Below, piece by piece: positions 34,358-44,481 of a stretch of DNA of 64,000 bases. Position 1 is the stretch's first letter; each line of letters begins with the position of its first letter. Both the position numbers and the translations under genes were made by a program. The DNA is from Flectobacillus major DSM 103 (GTDB lineage: Bacteria; Bacteroidota; Bacteroidia; Cytophagales; Spirosomataceae): the NCBI RefSeq assembly GCF_000427405.1, contig NZ_KE386491.1, positions 3,600,790-3,664,789 on the forward strand, written 5' to 3'. The notes under the pieces are model-generated. The model worked only from the letters and a program-made list of their open reading frames with translations. It was not told the DNA's origin and made no database searches.

Positions 34358-35851
34358 ATGCAATACATCGGCTCGATTGACCAAGGTACAACAAGTACAC
34401 GTTTTATTATTTTTGACAAACAGGGTAACATGGTTTCGGTAGGGCAAAAAGAACACGCCCAGATTTATCCACAAGCTGGCTGGGTAGAACACGATGCCGA
34501 CGAAATCTGGCAAAATACCCAAGAGGTAATAGGCTTGGCACTTGGCAAAGCCAATCTTTCTTCGATTGATTTGGCGGCCGTTGGCATTACCAATCAACGA
34601 GAAACCACTGTTATCTGGAACAGGCATACAGGTGTACCTTATTATAATGCCTTGGTTTGGCAAGATACTCGTGTGGGAAATATGGTACTCGACCTTCAGA
34701 AAGAAGGGGGTGCCGACCGCTTCCGTGAAAAAACGGGTTTGCCATTGGCTACCTATTTTAGTGGCTTAAAAATAAAATGGCTTCTCGAAAATGTAGAGGG
34801 GGTTCGTGAGGATGCCGAAAAGGGAGATGCTATTTTTGGCAATATGGATACTTTTGTGATTTGGCATTTGACGGGTGGAGCAGACGGCGGTATTCATGTA
34901 ACCGACGTAACCAACGCTAGCCGAACCCAACTGATGAACTTACACACCTTGACTTGGGACACCGAAATACTGGAGGTGCTTGATATTCCGATACAGATGT
35001 TACCGCAAATTCGCTCTAGTAGCGAAGTGTATGGCGAAGCCAGAGGTGTACTTACGGGTGTTCCTGTAGCTGGCGACCTAGGCGACCAGCAGGCAGCCTT
35101 AGTTGGTCAAACGTGTTTTGCCGCAGGCGAGGCCAAAAATACGTATGGTACAGGCTGTTTTATGTTATTGAATACAGGTACAAAACCTACACCTTCTTCG
35201 CATGGCTTGCTCACAACGGTTGCTTATCAGTTTGGCAACGAGCCTGTGCATTATGCCTTAGAGGGCTCTGTAGCTATTACGGGGGCGTTGGTTCAGTGGC
35301 TTCGTGATAACCTAGGATTGATTGAAAAAAGCTCGGATATAGAAACACTAGCCAATTCGGTAGAAGACAATGGTGGCTGTTATTTTGTACCTGCATTTTC
35401 GGGCCTATATGCTCCTTACTGGAAATCCGATGCCCGTGGTGTAATTGTTGGGCTAACCCGTTATGTCAACAAAGGACACATAGCCCGTTCGGCTTTAGAA
35501 GCAACGGCCTTCCAGACACTGGAGGTATTGGAGGCGATGGAAAAAGATGCCAATATAGAAATATCATCGCTACGGGTAGATGGTGGAATGGTCGTAAACG
35601 AAACCTTGATGCAGTTTCAGTCAGATATGGTAGATGTGCCAGTGGTTTGTCCTGCTATGATAGAAACTACAGCTCTTGGGGCTGCTTATGCAGCAGGTTT
35701 GGCTGTAGGCTATTGGAAAGACTTGGACGACCTCAAACAAAATTGGGGTATTGCCAATACTTGGCAACCAAATATTGCTCCAGAACAACGAGAAAAATTA
35801 TACCATTTTTGGAAAAAAGCAGTTCAACGAAGCTTCGATTGGGAAGAATAA
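34358..35851 (+). CDS. glpK: Glycerol kinase
   Basis: 497 residues, full family length, cytoplasmic. It phosphorylates glycerol to glycerol-3-phosphate with ATP. Seen: [15 protein letters not shown] (first phosphate loop), [40 protein letters not shown], and the second loop [32 protein letters not shown] and a late [17 protein letters not shown] complete the FGGY pattern. Neither glycerol facilitator nor glycerol-3-phosphate dehydrogenase genes are near, so it is an orphan here. An effective terminator ends the unit. Confidence 0.97.
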   Translation: MQYIGSIDQGTTSTRFIIFDKQGNMVSVGQKEHAQIYPQAGWVEHDADEIWQNTQEVIGLALGKANLSSIDLAAVGITNQRETTVIWNRHTGVPYYNALVWQDTRVGNMVLDLQKEGGADRFREKTGLPLATYFSGLKIKWLLENVEGVREDAEKGDAIFGNMDTFVIWHLTGGADGGIHVTDVTNASRTQLMNLHTLTWDTEILEVLDIPIQMLPQIRSSSEVYGEARGVLTGVPVAGDLGDQQAALVGQTCFAAGEAKNTYGTGCFMLLNTGTKPTPSSHGLLTTVAYQFGNEPVHYALEGSVAITGALVQWLRDNLGLIEKSSDIETLANSVEDNGGCYFVPAFSGLYAPYWKSDARGVIVGLTRYVNKGHIARSALEATAFQTLEVLEAMEKDANIEISSLRVDGGMVVNETLMQFQSDMVDVPVVCPAMIETTALGAAYAAGLAVGYWKDLDDLKQNWGIANTWQPNIAPEQREKLYHFWKKAVQRSFDWEE

Positions 35852-35865
35852 ACCTACCATAACAG

Positions 35866-35900
35866 CAACACGACAGGCAATTCTATTACCTGTCGTGTTG
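35866..35900. terminator. Bidirectional terminator between glpK and the penicillin acylase gene
   Basis: A perfect 12-bp GC-containing stem (35866-35877 with 35889-35900), loop of 11, between convergent genes. Confidence 0.8.
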
Positions 35901-35942
35901 AATGAATTATAGCTACCAGATACTTTCTACAAAATATCCTAT

Positions 35943-38360
35943 TTATTCAGGTTTGAGCAGTTGTGTACCCGTTTTTACTTGTTCAACATCTGCTTTTCTA
36001 TTCAATTCTCTTCTAAATGTACCTTTGACAAACATTTTTGCTTGGTCTTGATAATGCTTACTCATAAAATAACCCGATTGTCCAGTGGGGTTGACACTAA
36101 TAGCTTCGTAAGGTTTTGAAAAATCCAATATCCGACGAAGAGCCGGCCCATAGCTAACTTTATATAACCCCGTAGAGTCCAATGGAAAATCAAGATTATT
36201 GATTACCTCTTTACCAGCATTGACAGGAAAAGGCCCTACATTAAAGATTTTGTTCATAGGTTTTTGCCGACCTACAGGATGCAAATGCTCAATAGTGTGT
36301 ACTTTTTTCCATTGCCAATCGCTGATATTATTGCCAAATTGCTTCGACAGGTCTTGATAAGCCAACAATAAAGCACTTTTTAGAATACTCCTTCGGGTTT
36401 CGATGGCTTTGGTGTTTGTATTATCCCACCATTTTGATTGGTCATTTACGATAAAGTTGGGCAATGATCGCTTCAATGTTTGTGAATTCAGAAAAGCCTT
36501 AAAGCCCTCCTCTCCTAGCTCATCTTTGAAAGTGGCTTCATAAAAGCGATATAAAAACCGATAATAAATAGTAGGTTCGATAGCCTCCAAAGTATGTGAG
36601 CCATCCCAAGAAAGCAATTCTTTATGGCCGCTTTCATTAACAATATCGGCAATACTTTTCAGAACCCTAGGAGCAATTACATTTTTAGTATCAGTTATCA
36701 TTTTTTGTACGTCGTGGGTTGTCCAATCATTTTTAGGTGTATCCAACAATTCTCGAATACGAGTAGCCCGGTCGGGGGCAACATAGTAGCCAGCCACCAA
36801 ACCCGTACCCATATCTTCGGGCTGATTATTGGCCGAATATACAAATCCACTCGACGGATTTACGGCATGAGGGTTTTGTGAAAAATCTAGCCATCCTTCT
36901 ATTTCATCTTTGCCACTAGCTCCGTCCAAAATGGTAAAAGGTCTTACATGAGCAGGTCGTTTGGGCAATTTGGCTGAAGCCCACCAAGCAATATTTCCTT
37001 TAATATCGCCATACATAATATTGAGGCCCGGGAAATGAATCATTGAAGCGGCCGCCGATGCGTCGGTAACATCTTTGGCATGAGCCAAATCATAAAACAC
37101 TTTAAGTGATTGGTCGGGAAATTGTGTTAAAACCCACCATAAAGCAATTGGCGATTTTTCTTGGGCAAATTTTTTATCAAACTCATTAATCAAAACCCCA
37201 TGACGAGAAGAGCGATACGTTACTGCTACGTCGGGTTTTCCTTTTACTTTGATGGTTTCTTTTCGCAAACTCAAATCCTCCCAGTGGTCTTTAAACCACA
37301 CCTGATTAGTATTTTGAGGATTCACTTTTTCTCGATAAAAATCTACGTCATCATTCTCAAACATCGTAAGCCCCCAACCAGCATATTGGTTATGCCCCAA
37401 AACAGCCATAGGAATCCCTGCGATAAAGTTGCCATAAAAATTTTGATTAGGATATACCAAATTGGCTTCAAAAAATACTGATGGCTGCGAATAGGCAATA
37501 TGGGTATCGTTGCTAAAAATCACCCCTTTACTTTTAGTTTTTTTACCTGAAATCACCCACGAATTTGACCCATGAAAAGTCGGAAATGGGGCATTCTTCT
37601 GTATTTCAAGCACTTTATTGCCCAATGCCATCAATACTTGTTCGGTAGACTGAACGGCCTTTTTTTCATAAGAAATAGTAGGGTTAGTCGTAACAATAGC
37701 TTTATTAACAGGAATTTTCTCGGCATTTTTGGCCCAGCCTGTCACTAAATCTTTGAGATACTCTTCGCCAAGGCTTTGCTGAACAAAAGTCAACAGAGGA
37801 TCGGCACGAAAGGCATCGGCAAATGAAAAACCCATATACCCCTGAATAATATGGCAGTCGATATTGGTAAACGGGGTTTTGGGAATACCCAATAATTGGA
37901 ACTCAACGGGGGTATCACCTTTTTCAATAAAGGCGTTAAGCCCCTTTATGTAGGCATTGGCAGCATTGATATAAGGAGCATTTTGGGGATATTCGCTCAC
38001 GGTTTTTTCAGCATATTTTCTCAGAGCCAAGCTTCTAAAAAACTTATCACTTTCTAAAGTCATATCGCCAAAGACCTCAGACAAACGCCCGTCAGCAAGC
38101 CGACGGAGGGCTTCCATCTGAAACAAACGCTCCTGAGCGTGTACATAACCAAGAGCAAAATAGGCATCCTCTTCAGAATCGGCATAAATATGAGGAATAC
38201 CATAATTGTCCCAAACCACCTCTACTTGACCTTTTAGGCCTGCAAGCACCTGTTCGGCATTATGATTGGCAACCTTTGATTTTAGCCAAATAAATACCCC
38301 AAGACCCAGTAATGTTATGATAATTAATAAGCCTAATAAAATTCTTTTTACAATTCGCAT
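35943..38360 (-). CDS. Penicillin acylase family Ntn hydrolase
   Basis: 805 residues. One membrane anchor or signal helix at the N-terminus (about 7-26; LLGLLIIITLLGLGVFIWL) is followed by the alpha chain (YGIPHIYADSEEDAYFALGY), a spacer, and the beta chain starting at Ser265 in HGSNSWVISG. After autocleavage that Ser is the N-terminal nucleophile. Later motifs GIPMAVLGHNQYAGWGLT and the NNQPED region are typical. Family members cut amide bonds in N-acyl compounds: beta-lactams, acyl-homoserine lactones, or acylated amino acids. The natural substrate here cannot be told. It stands alone with a -7 element 41 bases before its start. Confidence 0.93.
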   Translation of the reverse strand: MRIVKRILLGLLIIITLLGLGVFIWLKSKVANHNAEQVLAGLKGQVEVVWDNYGIPHIYADSEEDAYFALGYVHAQERLFQMEALRRLADGRLSEVFGDMTLESDKFFRSLALRKYAEKTVSEYPQNAPYINAANAYIKGLNAFIEKGDTPVEFQLLGIPKTPFTNIDCHIIQGYMGFSFADAFRADPLLTFVQQSLGEEYLKDLVTGWAKNAEKIPVNKAIVTTNPTISYEKKAVQSTEQVLMALGNKVLEIQKNAPFPTFHGSNSWVISGKKTKSKGVIFSNDTHIAYSQPSVFFEANLVYPNQNFYGNFIAGIPMAVLGHNQYAGWGLTMFENDDVDFYREKVNPQNTNQVWFKDHWEDLSLRKETIKVKGKPDVAVTYRSSRHGVLINEFDKKFAQEKSPIALWWVLTQFPDQSLKVFYDLAHAKDVTDASAAASMIHFPGLNIMYGDIKGNIAWWASAKLPKRPAHVRPFTILDGASGKDEIEGWLDFSQNPHAVNPSSGFVYSANNQPEDMGTGLVAGYYVAPDRATRIRELLDTPKNDWTTHDVQKMITDTKNVIAPRVLKSIADIVNESGHKELLSWDGSHTLEAIEPTIYYRFLYRFYEATFKDELGEEGFKAFLNSQTLKRSLPNFIVNDQSKWWDNTNTKAIETRRSILKSALLLAYQDLSKQFGNNISDWQWKKVHTIEHLHPVGRQKPMNKIFNVGPFPVNAGKEVINNLDFPLDSTGLYKVSYGPALRRILDFSKPYEAISVNPTGQSGYFMSKHYQDQAKMFVKGTFRRELNRKADVEQVKTGTQLLKPE

Positions 38361-38400
38361 AGTTAAGAGTTGGTTGATAAGGTACGGATTAGATTATCAT

Positions 38401-38408
38401 CAAATTTA
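38401..38408 (-). promoter_or_regulatory. -7 element for the penicillin acylase gene
   Basis: TAAATTTG on the minus strand fits TAnnTTTG; the start codon is about 40 bases downstream. The -33 element is weak. Confidence 0.4.
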
Positions 38409-38572
38409 ATCTTTTCCCTGTAATATCAGATAGCATATTTTCGACAAAAATTTATCTTTATCCTATTAATTGTATTTATATTTACCCTTTATTAAAGAAC
38501 AGTATAGAACAGTTTTCTTTTAGAGCAAATTATTATTCAAACTATTTCACTATCTAATTATCTCCCGTTTAT

Positions 38573-41500
38573 ATGAAAAAAACATTTGGGACATTTATGG
38601 CAGTATTTTGTCTGGCTATGACAAGTATTTTTGCACAGATGTCAAACCCTTTACAAGGGAAAAAAGTATTGGTTTTTTCTAAAACCGCTGGCTTTCGTCA
38701 TAGCTCTATTCCTTTTGGCTTGAAGGCTATTCAGGATTTAGGGCAGAAATATCATTTTCAGGTAGACTCAACCGAAAATTCGACCAAATTCACTGAAGCA
38801 AACCTTAAACAGTATGCTGTTGTTGTTTTTATGAGTACAACAGGCGATGTCCTAAACCCTACACAACAAATTGCTTTTGAACGCTATATCCAAGCAGGTG
38901 GTGGCTATATGGGTGTACACGCTGCTTCCGATACTGAGTACGACTGGCCTTGGTATGGCAAATTGGTAGGTGGGTATTTTAATGGACACCCAGGCAAGAA
39001 TGTATCGAACGTACAAATGGGTAAATTTATCACCAAAGATAAAAACCATATTTCTACCAACTTTATGCCTGATACTTTTGAGCGTAAAGACGAGTTTTAT
39101 AGCTTTAAGGATTTCAACAACGATGTAAAAGTATTGTTGACCGTTGACGAAAACTCTTATAAGGAAGGTACTATGGGCGATTTTCACCCAATGTCATGGT
39201 ATCATGAATACGACGGTGGACGTGCTTTTTATACCAACTGGGGGCACACTCACGAAACCTTTTCCGATGAGCTTCCACTGAATCATATTTGGGGCGGTTT
39301 GCAGTGGGCAGGCTCAGGGCCAGCACTCGACTATTCAAAAGCAAAAAGTGAATACGCCCCTGAAGACAACCGTTTTACAAAAGTAGTTTTGGACAAAAAT
39401 CTGGACGAACCTACCGAATTGGCCGTATTAGACAACGGTAAAGTACTATTTACAGAAAGGAAAGGCTTATTGAAAGTATACAACCCTACTACTAACAAAA
39501 CTAAAGTGGTAGGTGATTTGCAAGTTTATAAGAAGTTTGAGTATGGTTTGATGGGTATCAATATCGACCCAAAATTCAATACCAACAAATGGATTTATTT
39601 GTTTTATAGCCCTTCTTACGAAGTGGCAGGTGCCGATACCGCCAACCGCCTTTCTCGCTTTGTATACGACGACGTAAAGGATACTTTGGTGTATAGCTCA
39701 GAAAAAGTATTGATTCGTGTACCTGTAAAACGTACGGATTGCTGTCATACGGGTGGTTCTATCGAATGGGATAGCAAAGGTAATTTATTCCTTTCTACTG
39801 GCGACGACACCAACCCTTTTGCTTCTGATGGATTTGCTCCTATCGACAACCGCAAAGGTCGTCAAGGATGGGACGCTCGTGCTACTTCATCAAATACCAA
39901 CGACCTAAGAGGAAAAATCCTTAGAATTAAACCTACCGACGACGGAAGTTATACGATTCCAGAAGGCAACTTGTTTCCTGTAGGAACAGAAAAAGCTCGT
40001 CCCGAAATTTATGTAATGGGTAACCGTAACCCTTATCGTATTTCGGTTGACAAACGCACAGGTTATTTGTATTGGGGAGAAGTAGGCCCAGATGCAGGTG
40101 AAAATTCGGAAAAATATGGCCCACGTGGACACGACGAGGTTAACCAAGCCCGTCAAGCAGGTTATTTTGGATGGCCTTTGTTTGTCGCTAACAACCGTCC
40201 TTACAGACAACGTAATTTTGAAGATAATTCGGTACAAGACCTATTTGACCCAGCACATCCTGTCAACAACTCGCCTCACAATACAGGTTTGACCAATTTG
40301 CCTCCTGCACAAAAAGCATTTATTTATTATCCTTATGCCGAATCGCCCGAATTTGGGCCAATTGTAGGTAAAGGTGGCCGTAATGCTATGGGTGGCCCTG
40401 TTTTCTATTATGATGATTACAAAAATTCTAACGTAAAATTTCCGAAATATTTTGACGGAAAATTCTTTGCGTACGATTGGGCTCGTGATTACATCAATAT
40501 TGTAACTATGAAACCAAATGGCGATTTTGTATCGATGGAAAGATTCCTGCCAAATACTACTTTTAGCCACCCTATGGATATGCAGTTTGCCAAAGATGGC
40601 TCTTTGTATCTACTAGAATATGGCCAAAACTGGTTTGCTCAAAACCAAGATGCTCGCCTTTCTCGTATCGAATTCAATGCTGGCAACCGCAAACCATTTG
40701 TGGCTGTAAAAGCCGACAAAATAGCAGGTGCTGTACCATTGAAAGTAAACTTCTCGTCGGCGGGAACAAAAGATTATGATGGCGATTCATTCAAATACGA
40801 ATGGACATTTGCCAAAGGTGCCGCCAAAAGCACTTTGGCTAACCCTAGCTTTACTTTTACAAAAGCTGGTATTTATAACGTTACGCTGAAGGTAAAAGAT
40901 ATTGCGGGTAATGTATCGGAAGCTTCTGTAGAAATTAAAGTAGGAAACGATATTCCGAAAGTAGCTTTAAATATCAAAGGCAATAAGTCTTTCTTCTGGA
41001 ACGACGAGAAAATTGCTTATGAAGTAAAAGTAAACGACAAAGAAGATGGCTCGTTGGACAACAAAAAAATCAAAGAAGAAGACGTACATGTCAATATCGA
41101 CTATTTGGAGGGCTTTGACAAAACTGTAATAGCACAAGGTCATCAACAAAACATGAGTGTTTTGGCGGGCAAGCGTTTAATCGAATTATCAGACTGTAAG
41201 GCTTGCCACTCTGTCGATAAAAAATCTATTGGCCCTGCATACAAAGAAGTAGCAAAAAAATACAAAGGCGTAGGCCGTATCGAAAGCAAACTTTCTGACA
41301 AAATCATCAAAGGTGGTGGCGGTGTTTGGGGCGAGCAAGCGATGGCTGCTCACCCACAAGTAAGTAAAGCCGATGCTACCGAAATGGTAAAATATATTTT
41401 GTCGCTGGCCGATGAAAGCAAAGCCAGCAAACCTGTAAAAGGCGAATACCTTACCAAAGATACAGGCAAAGCAGGTACATATATTTTCTCGGCAAGCTAC

Positions 41501-41950
41501 ACCGACCGTGGTGCTGGCAATATTGGCTCTCAGAATGGTACAAAAACACTATCATTGAGAAGTGCCAAGTTTAAGGCTCATACCTACGATTCGCAAAAAG
41601 AAACCATGAAAGTAAAAATAGATGGTATCGGCGAAATCGTAGCAGCCCTAGCCGACAAAGGTTATATTGCTTTTGAAAATATTGATTTTACAGGTATTTC
41701 AGGATTTGACTTAGCAGCATTTGCCTCAGACGAGCGTACTGTTGGAGGAAAAGTTGAATTACACTTAGACTCTCCTACTGGCCCAGCAATCAGTTCGGCC
41801 GATGTTGTAAAAGGCAGTACCAATCCCATAACACTATCAACACAAGGCATTACAGGTACACATCAGTTATACTTTGTATTTGTAAATCCAGAAGCAAAAG
41901 GCAAAGCTTTATTTGCCGTTTCAGATATTACAGCTATTAAAAGCAAATAG
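38573..41950 (+). CDS. ThuA / sugar dehydrogenase / PKD / cytochrome c / carbohydrate-binding fusion
   Basis: 1125 residues, exported (signal MKKTFGTFMAVFCLAMTSIFAQ). Order: a ThuA-like domain (about 28-245; KVLVFSKTAGFRHSSI, GGGYMGVHAASDTEYDW, and FYTNWGHT); a beta-propeller of the PQQ/sorbosone dehydrogenase type (about 270-690; LDEPTELAVLDNGKVLFTER, GLMGINIDPKF, RTDCCHTGGSIEWDSKGNLF, and LRGKILRI, VMGNRNPYRISVD); a PKD domain (about 705-790; VNFSSAGTKDYDGDSFKYEW); a cytochrome c domain with CKACH at about 875-879 and a later Met ligand region; and a CBM6-like domain at the C-terminus. It probably oxidises a sugar at the outer face and passes electrons through its own heme. Such fusions are frequent in Cytophagales. 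Confidence 0.93.
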   Translation: MKKTFGTFMAVFCLAMTSIFAQMSNPLQGKKVLVFSKTAGFRHSSIPFGLKAIQDLGQKYHFQVDSTENSTKFTEANLKQYAVVVFMSTTGDVLNPTQQIAFERYIQAGGGYMGVHAASDTEYDWPWYGKLVGGYFNGHPGKNVSNVQMGKFITKDKNHISTNFMPDTFERKDEFYSFKDFNNDVKVLLTVDENSYKEGTMGDFHPMSWYHEYDGGRAFYTNWGHTHETFSDELPLNHIWGGLQWAGSGPALDYSKAKSEYAPEDNRFTKVVLDKNLDEPTELAVLDNGKVLFTERKGLLKVYNPTTNKTKVVGDLQVYKKFEYGLMGINIDPKFNTNKWIYLFYSPSYEVAGADTANRLSRFVYDDVKDTLVYSSEKVLIRVPVKRTDCCHTGGSIEWDSKGNLFLSTGDDTNPFASDGFAPIDNRKGRQGWDARATSSNTNDLRGKILRIKPTDDGSYTIPEGNLFPVGTEKARPEIYVMGNRNPYRISVDKRTGYLYWGEVGPDAGENSEKYGPRGHDEVNQARQAGYFGWPLFVANNRPYRQRNFEDNSVQDLFDPAHPVNNSPHNTGLTNLPPAQKAFIYYPYAESPEFGPIVGKGGRNAMGGPVFYYDDYKNSNVKFPKYFDGKFFAYDWARDYINIVTMKPNGDFVSMERFLPNTTFSHPMDMQFAKDGSLYLLEYGQNWFAQNQDARLSRIEFNAGNRKPFVAVKADKIAGAVPLKVNFSSAGTKDYDGDSFKYEWTFAKGAAKSTLANPSFTFTKAGIYNVTLKVKDIAGNVSEASVEIKVGNDIPKVALNIKGNKSFFWNDEKIAYEVKVNDKEDGSLDNKKIKEEDVHVNIDYLEGFDKTVIAQGHQQNMSVLAGKRLIELSDCKACHSVDKKSIGPAYKEVAKKYKGVGRIESKLSDKIIKGGGGVWGEQAMAAHPQVSKADATEMVKYILSLADESKASKPVKGEYLTKDTGKAGTYIFSASYTDRGAGNIGSQNGTKTLSLRSAKFKAHTYDSQKETMKVKIDGIGEIVAALADKGYIAFENIDFTGISGFDLAAFASDERTVGGKVELHLDSPTGPAISSADVVKGSTNPITLSTQGITGTHQLYFVFVNPEAKGKALFAVSDITAIKSK

Positions 41951-41973
41951 CGATTAATGTTTTGAAAAGTAAA

Positions 41974-42016
41974 AAAACCTCTCCAGATTGTTTAAATTTG
42001 GAGAGGTTTTCTTTTT
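41974..42016 (+). terminator. Intrinsic terminator of the ThuA fusion gene
   Basis: A perfect 11-bp stem (41974-41984 with 42000-42010), followed by CTTTTT. Confidence 0.85.
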
Positions 42017-42043
42017 AATCCATATTTTCAGACCTTTTTCGGT

Positions 42044-42889
42044 ATGTTCAATATTCTTTCTCAGCCTTACCCTCATGCACAATCAGCCCGCAAAAATATT
42101 ACCTTGGCCATTGGTACTGGTCTATTTGTAGCCCTTTTTCTCACCTACTTTCAGCCATTTGGTTCTAACAACTGGCAAGACCCCAATAAGCTTTGGTTGC
42201 TGAGTGGCTTTGGGTTAGTTACTACCACACTCATGTTACTCAACTCATTCCTTGTTCCCAAAGCTCTGCCCAATGCTTTTGTTGAGCAATCATGGACAAT
42301 GCTCAAGGAAATCACATTTGTTGCTTATCATATTCTCAGCATAGCCATTGGTAATGTACTTTATGCTCAGCTAACGGGCCTGATGGATCCCCAAATCAGA
42401 GGGGCATTTTCAATGATTATTTATACATTTACACTAGGTATTATTCCTACCATTGTAATAATCTTAATCAACTACATTTATCATCTCAAGCTATATGCTA
42501 TAGAAAAGCACAATATTCCTAGCAATACCATAAAGCTATCAGACCACAATTTATTAATCACACTTACCTCCGAAAACGAAAAAGACCATATTTCTTTTTT
42601 AGAACAAGACCTATGCTATATCGAATCAAGCGATAATTATTGTACCGTTTATTTTTTGAAAGAAAATAAGCTTTATAAAGAAATTTTAAGAAGTAGCTTG
42701 AGTAGACTAGAGAGTATTTTACCACAAAATACCAACTATGTACGTTGTCATCGTTCGTTTGTTGTGAATTTAGGAAAAATAGAAGCAGTATCGGGCAATG
42801 CCCAAGGCTATAAGTTTCATCTCTATAACCAAAGCCTTACCGTACCAGTATCCCGCAAATATGCTTCCATTGTAGAGCCGTTTAAGTAA
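42044..42889 (+). CDS. Membrane-bound LytTR transcriptional regulator
   Basis: 281 residues. Four membrane helices (about 20-39, 50-70, 88-112, 120-148) are joined to a C-terminal LytTR DNA-binding domain (about 165-280), with ISFLEQDLCYIESSDNYCTV, LRSSLSRLESILP and NYVRCHRSFVVNLGKIEAVS, the last being the conserved strand-turn segment. No receiver domain is present, so the membrane part itself is the likely sensor. It is an orphan: no kinase is near. Its targets may be the flanking ThuA fusion or itself; that is position-based inference. Confidence 0.88.
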   Translation: MFNILSQPYPHAQSARKNITLAIGTGLFVALFLTYFQPFGSNNWQDPNKLWLLSGFGLVTTTLMLLNSFLVPKALPNAFVEQSWTMLKEITFVAYHILSIAIGNVLYAQLTGLMDPQIRGAFSMIIYTFTLGIIPTIVIILINYIYHLKLYAIEKHNIPSNTIKLSDHNLLITLTSENEKDHISFLEQDLCYIESSDNYCTVYFLKENKLYKEILRSSLSRLESILPQNTNYVRCHRSFVVNLGKIEAVSGNAQGYKFHLYNQSLTVPVSRKYASIVEPFK

Positions 42890-42898
42890 TAGAGACAA

Positions 42899-42933
42899 GG
42901 CACAAAGAACCGAATTTGGTAGTACTTTGTGCC
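42899..42933. terminator. Bidirectional terminator between convergent genes
   Basis: A perfect 9-bp stem (42899-42907 with 42925-42933), between the LytTR gene and the SDR gene. Confidence 0.65.
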
Positions 42934-42946
42934 CATAACAACCAGC

Positions 42947-43765
42947 CTAAACAACAGGCTTGGTATAAGTATAATCTAAAGGATTGGCATATTTAAACTG
43001 ATAGCCAGTTTTGTCAATCAGTTTTTGGACATCTACAATTTTGAAAGGAACTGGTGCCATTGGCTCGGTGAATGTCGGCTTGTCGTATCCCAAATCTTCA
43101 CAATTCTTCAAATAAATATCTTTTCGAATAGGGTGAATCGGTGAAACAGCATTGAAGGTTTCGTTCCAGAAGCCATGTTCTATGATCCAAGCAACAACTC
43201 CTACGGCATCATCTTGATGAATATAATTGACAGGTACATCGGCTGTACTAATGGTTCTGCCAGCAAAGTATTTGGCAGGTATACGCTCGCTACCCATCAG
43301 CCCACCGTATCGCAAAATAGTTAAACCTTGGGCTGTTAATTCTTTTTTCAGAATAAGCTCAGTTTTTACCATCGTATTTTGCTCGATAGTCGAGCTTTCT
43401 TCGGTTACAGTGTCGTTGTCGTCGAGGTAAACCGACGTTGACGATATATATATAACAGCTTTTAAGGGCGATTGCTTAATGACTGGGATAATATGCTCTA
43501 TCTGTTCAACATGGTGGTTGACACCCAACTTTCCTGCTTTTGGCGGAATAGCGATTACCAATACGTCGGCATCACAAAAGTTGGCTAAAAGCTGAGCATC
43601 GGCACTTGGACTAAGCTGAATAACAGCAGGTATAATACCTGCCTCTAGCAAACGTTGCGTTTTGGCTTCGGAAGTTACCGACCCTTTTACCTCAAAACCT
43701 TTTGTTAGTAAAAATTGCCCCAAAGGGAATCCCAACCAGCCACAGCCTAAAATACTTACTTTCAT
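42947..43765 (-). CDS. NAD(P)-dependent epimerase/dehydratase-like (SDR) protein
   Basis: 272 residues with a Rossmann start KVSILGCGWLGFPLGQFLL (GxGxxG-type), AVIYISSTSVY as the SDR active-site strand with YLDD following, and ILRYGGLMG. The catalytic Tyr-x-x-x-Lys is not in canonical form (SSTSVYLDDNDTVT), as in the YeeZ-type branch. The enzyme activity is unknown. It lies downstream of nadD on the same strand (70-base gap), so it may share its transcript. Confidence 0.85.
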   Translation of the reverse strand: MKVSILGCGWLGFPLGQFLLTKGFEVKGSVTSEAKTQRLLEAGIIPAVIQLSPSADAQLLANFCDADVLVIAIPPKAGKLGVNHHVEQIEHIIPVIKQSPLKAVIYISSTSVYLDDNDTVTEESSTIEQNTMVKTELILKKELTAQGLTILRYGGLMGSERIPAKYFAGRTISTADVPVNYIHQDDAVGVVAWIIEHGFWNETFNAVSPIHPIRKDIYLKNCEDLGYDKPTFTEPMAPVPFKIVDVQKLIDKTGYQFKYANPLDYTYTKPVV

Positions 43766-43835
43766 ATTTTTGTTTATTATAGTCTACAATACAATATCGT
43801 TATTCAGGAGCAGTGTATTTACTTTTCATAAACGA

Positions 43836-44408
43836 CTACTGATAAAACTTTTTCCTAATAATATATTCCTCTACAGCCTCGGGTACCATGTATTTAATAG
43901 AATGTTCATTTTTCAGACATTCCCGAATAAAGGTAGCCGAAATATCTAACGAAGGGGCATTCACTAATTTTACATTGGGATGATTCACTAAATCAGTTGG
44001 GGCAGAATGAGGTCTTGGATATACATAAAGGCCAAAATATTCAAGGATTTTATCTGCATTTTTCCAATTAGGAAACTGAGCCAGATTATCGCCTCCGATA
44101 ATCAATTTAAAGGAATGTTGTGGGTATTTTTCTTGCAAACGAATCAGCGTATCGATTGTATAAGAAGGTTTTGGCATCGAAAATTCAATATCTGAAGCCC
44201 TAAAAAGGTTATTATCGAGAATAGCCTTTTCTACCATATCGAGCCTATCAAATTCATGCAGAAGCGATTTATTCTTTTTAAAGGGATTTTGAGGCGAAAC
44301 CACAAACCAGATTTGTTCTAAATCGGTGGTGGTAGCCATTACATTTGCCACTATCAAATGCCCTGTATGGATAGGATTAAACGAGCCAAAGAATAAGCCA
44401 ATATTCAT
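43836..44408 (-). CDS. nadD: Nicotinate-nucleotide adenylyltransferase
   Basis: 190 residues from the Met at 44408 (MNIGLFFGSFNPIHTGH). GSFNPIHTGH is the nucleotidyltransferase signature (T/HxGH), FVVSPQNPFKK the nucleotide-side loop, and the late DISATFIREC the ISSTxIR-type motif. The enzyme makes deamido-NAD in NAD biosynthesis, in the cytoplasm. The frame is open upstream to 44522 but lacks conserved sequence. It lies 73 bases downstream of gmk on the same strand. Confidence 0.95.
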   Translation of the reverse strand: MNIGLFFGSFNPIHTGHLIVANVMATTTDLEQIWFVVSPQNPFKKNKSLLHEFDRLDMVEKAILDNNLFRASDIEFSMPKPSYTIDTLIRLQEKYPQHSFKLIIGGDNLAQFPNWKNADKILEYFGLYVYPRPHSAPTDLVNHPNVKLVNAPSLDISATFIRECLKNEHSIKYMVPEAVEEYIIRKKFYQ

Positions 44409-44481
44409 GCGAAGAAATGCGGGATTAGGAGTAAAAGTATTTGAGCGACTCTTATCACCCAAATACTTTTCAGAGAAGAAA

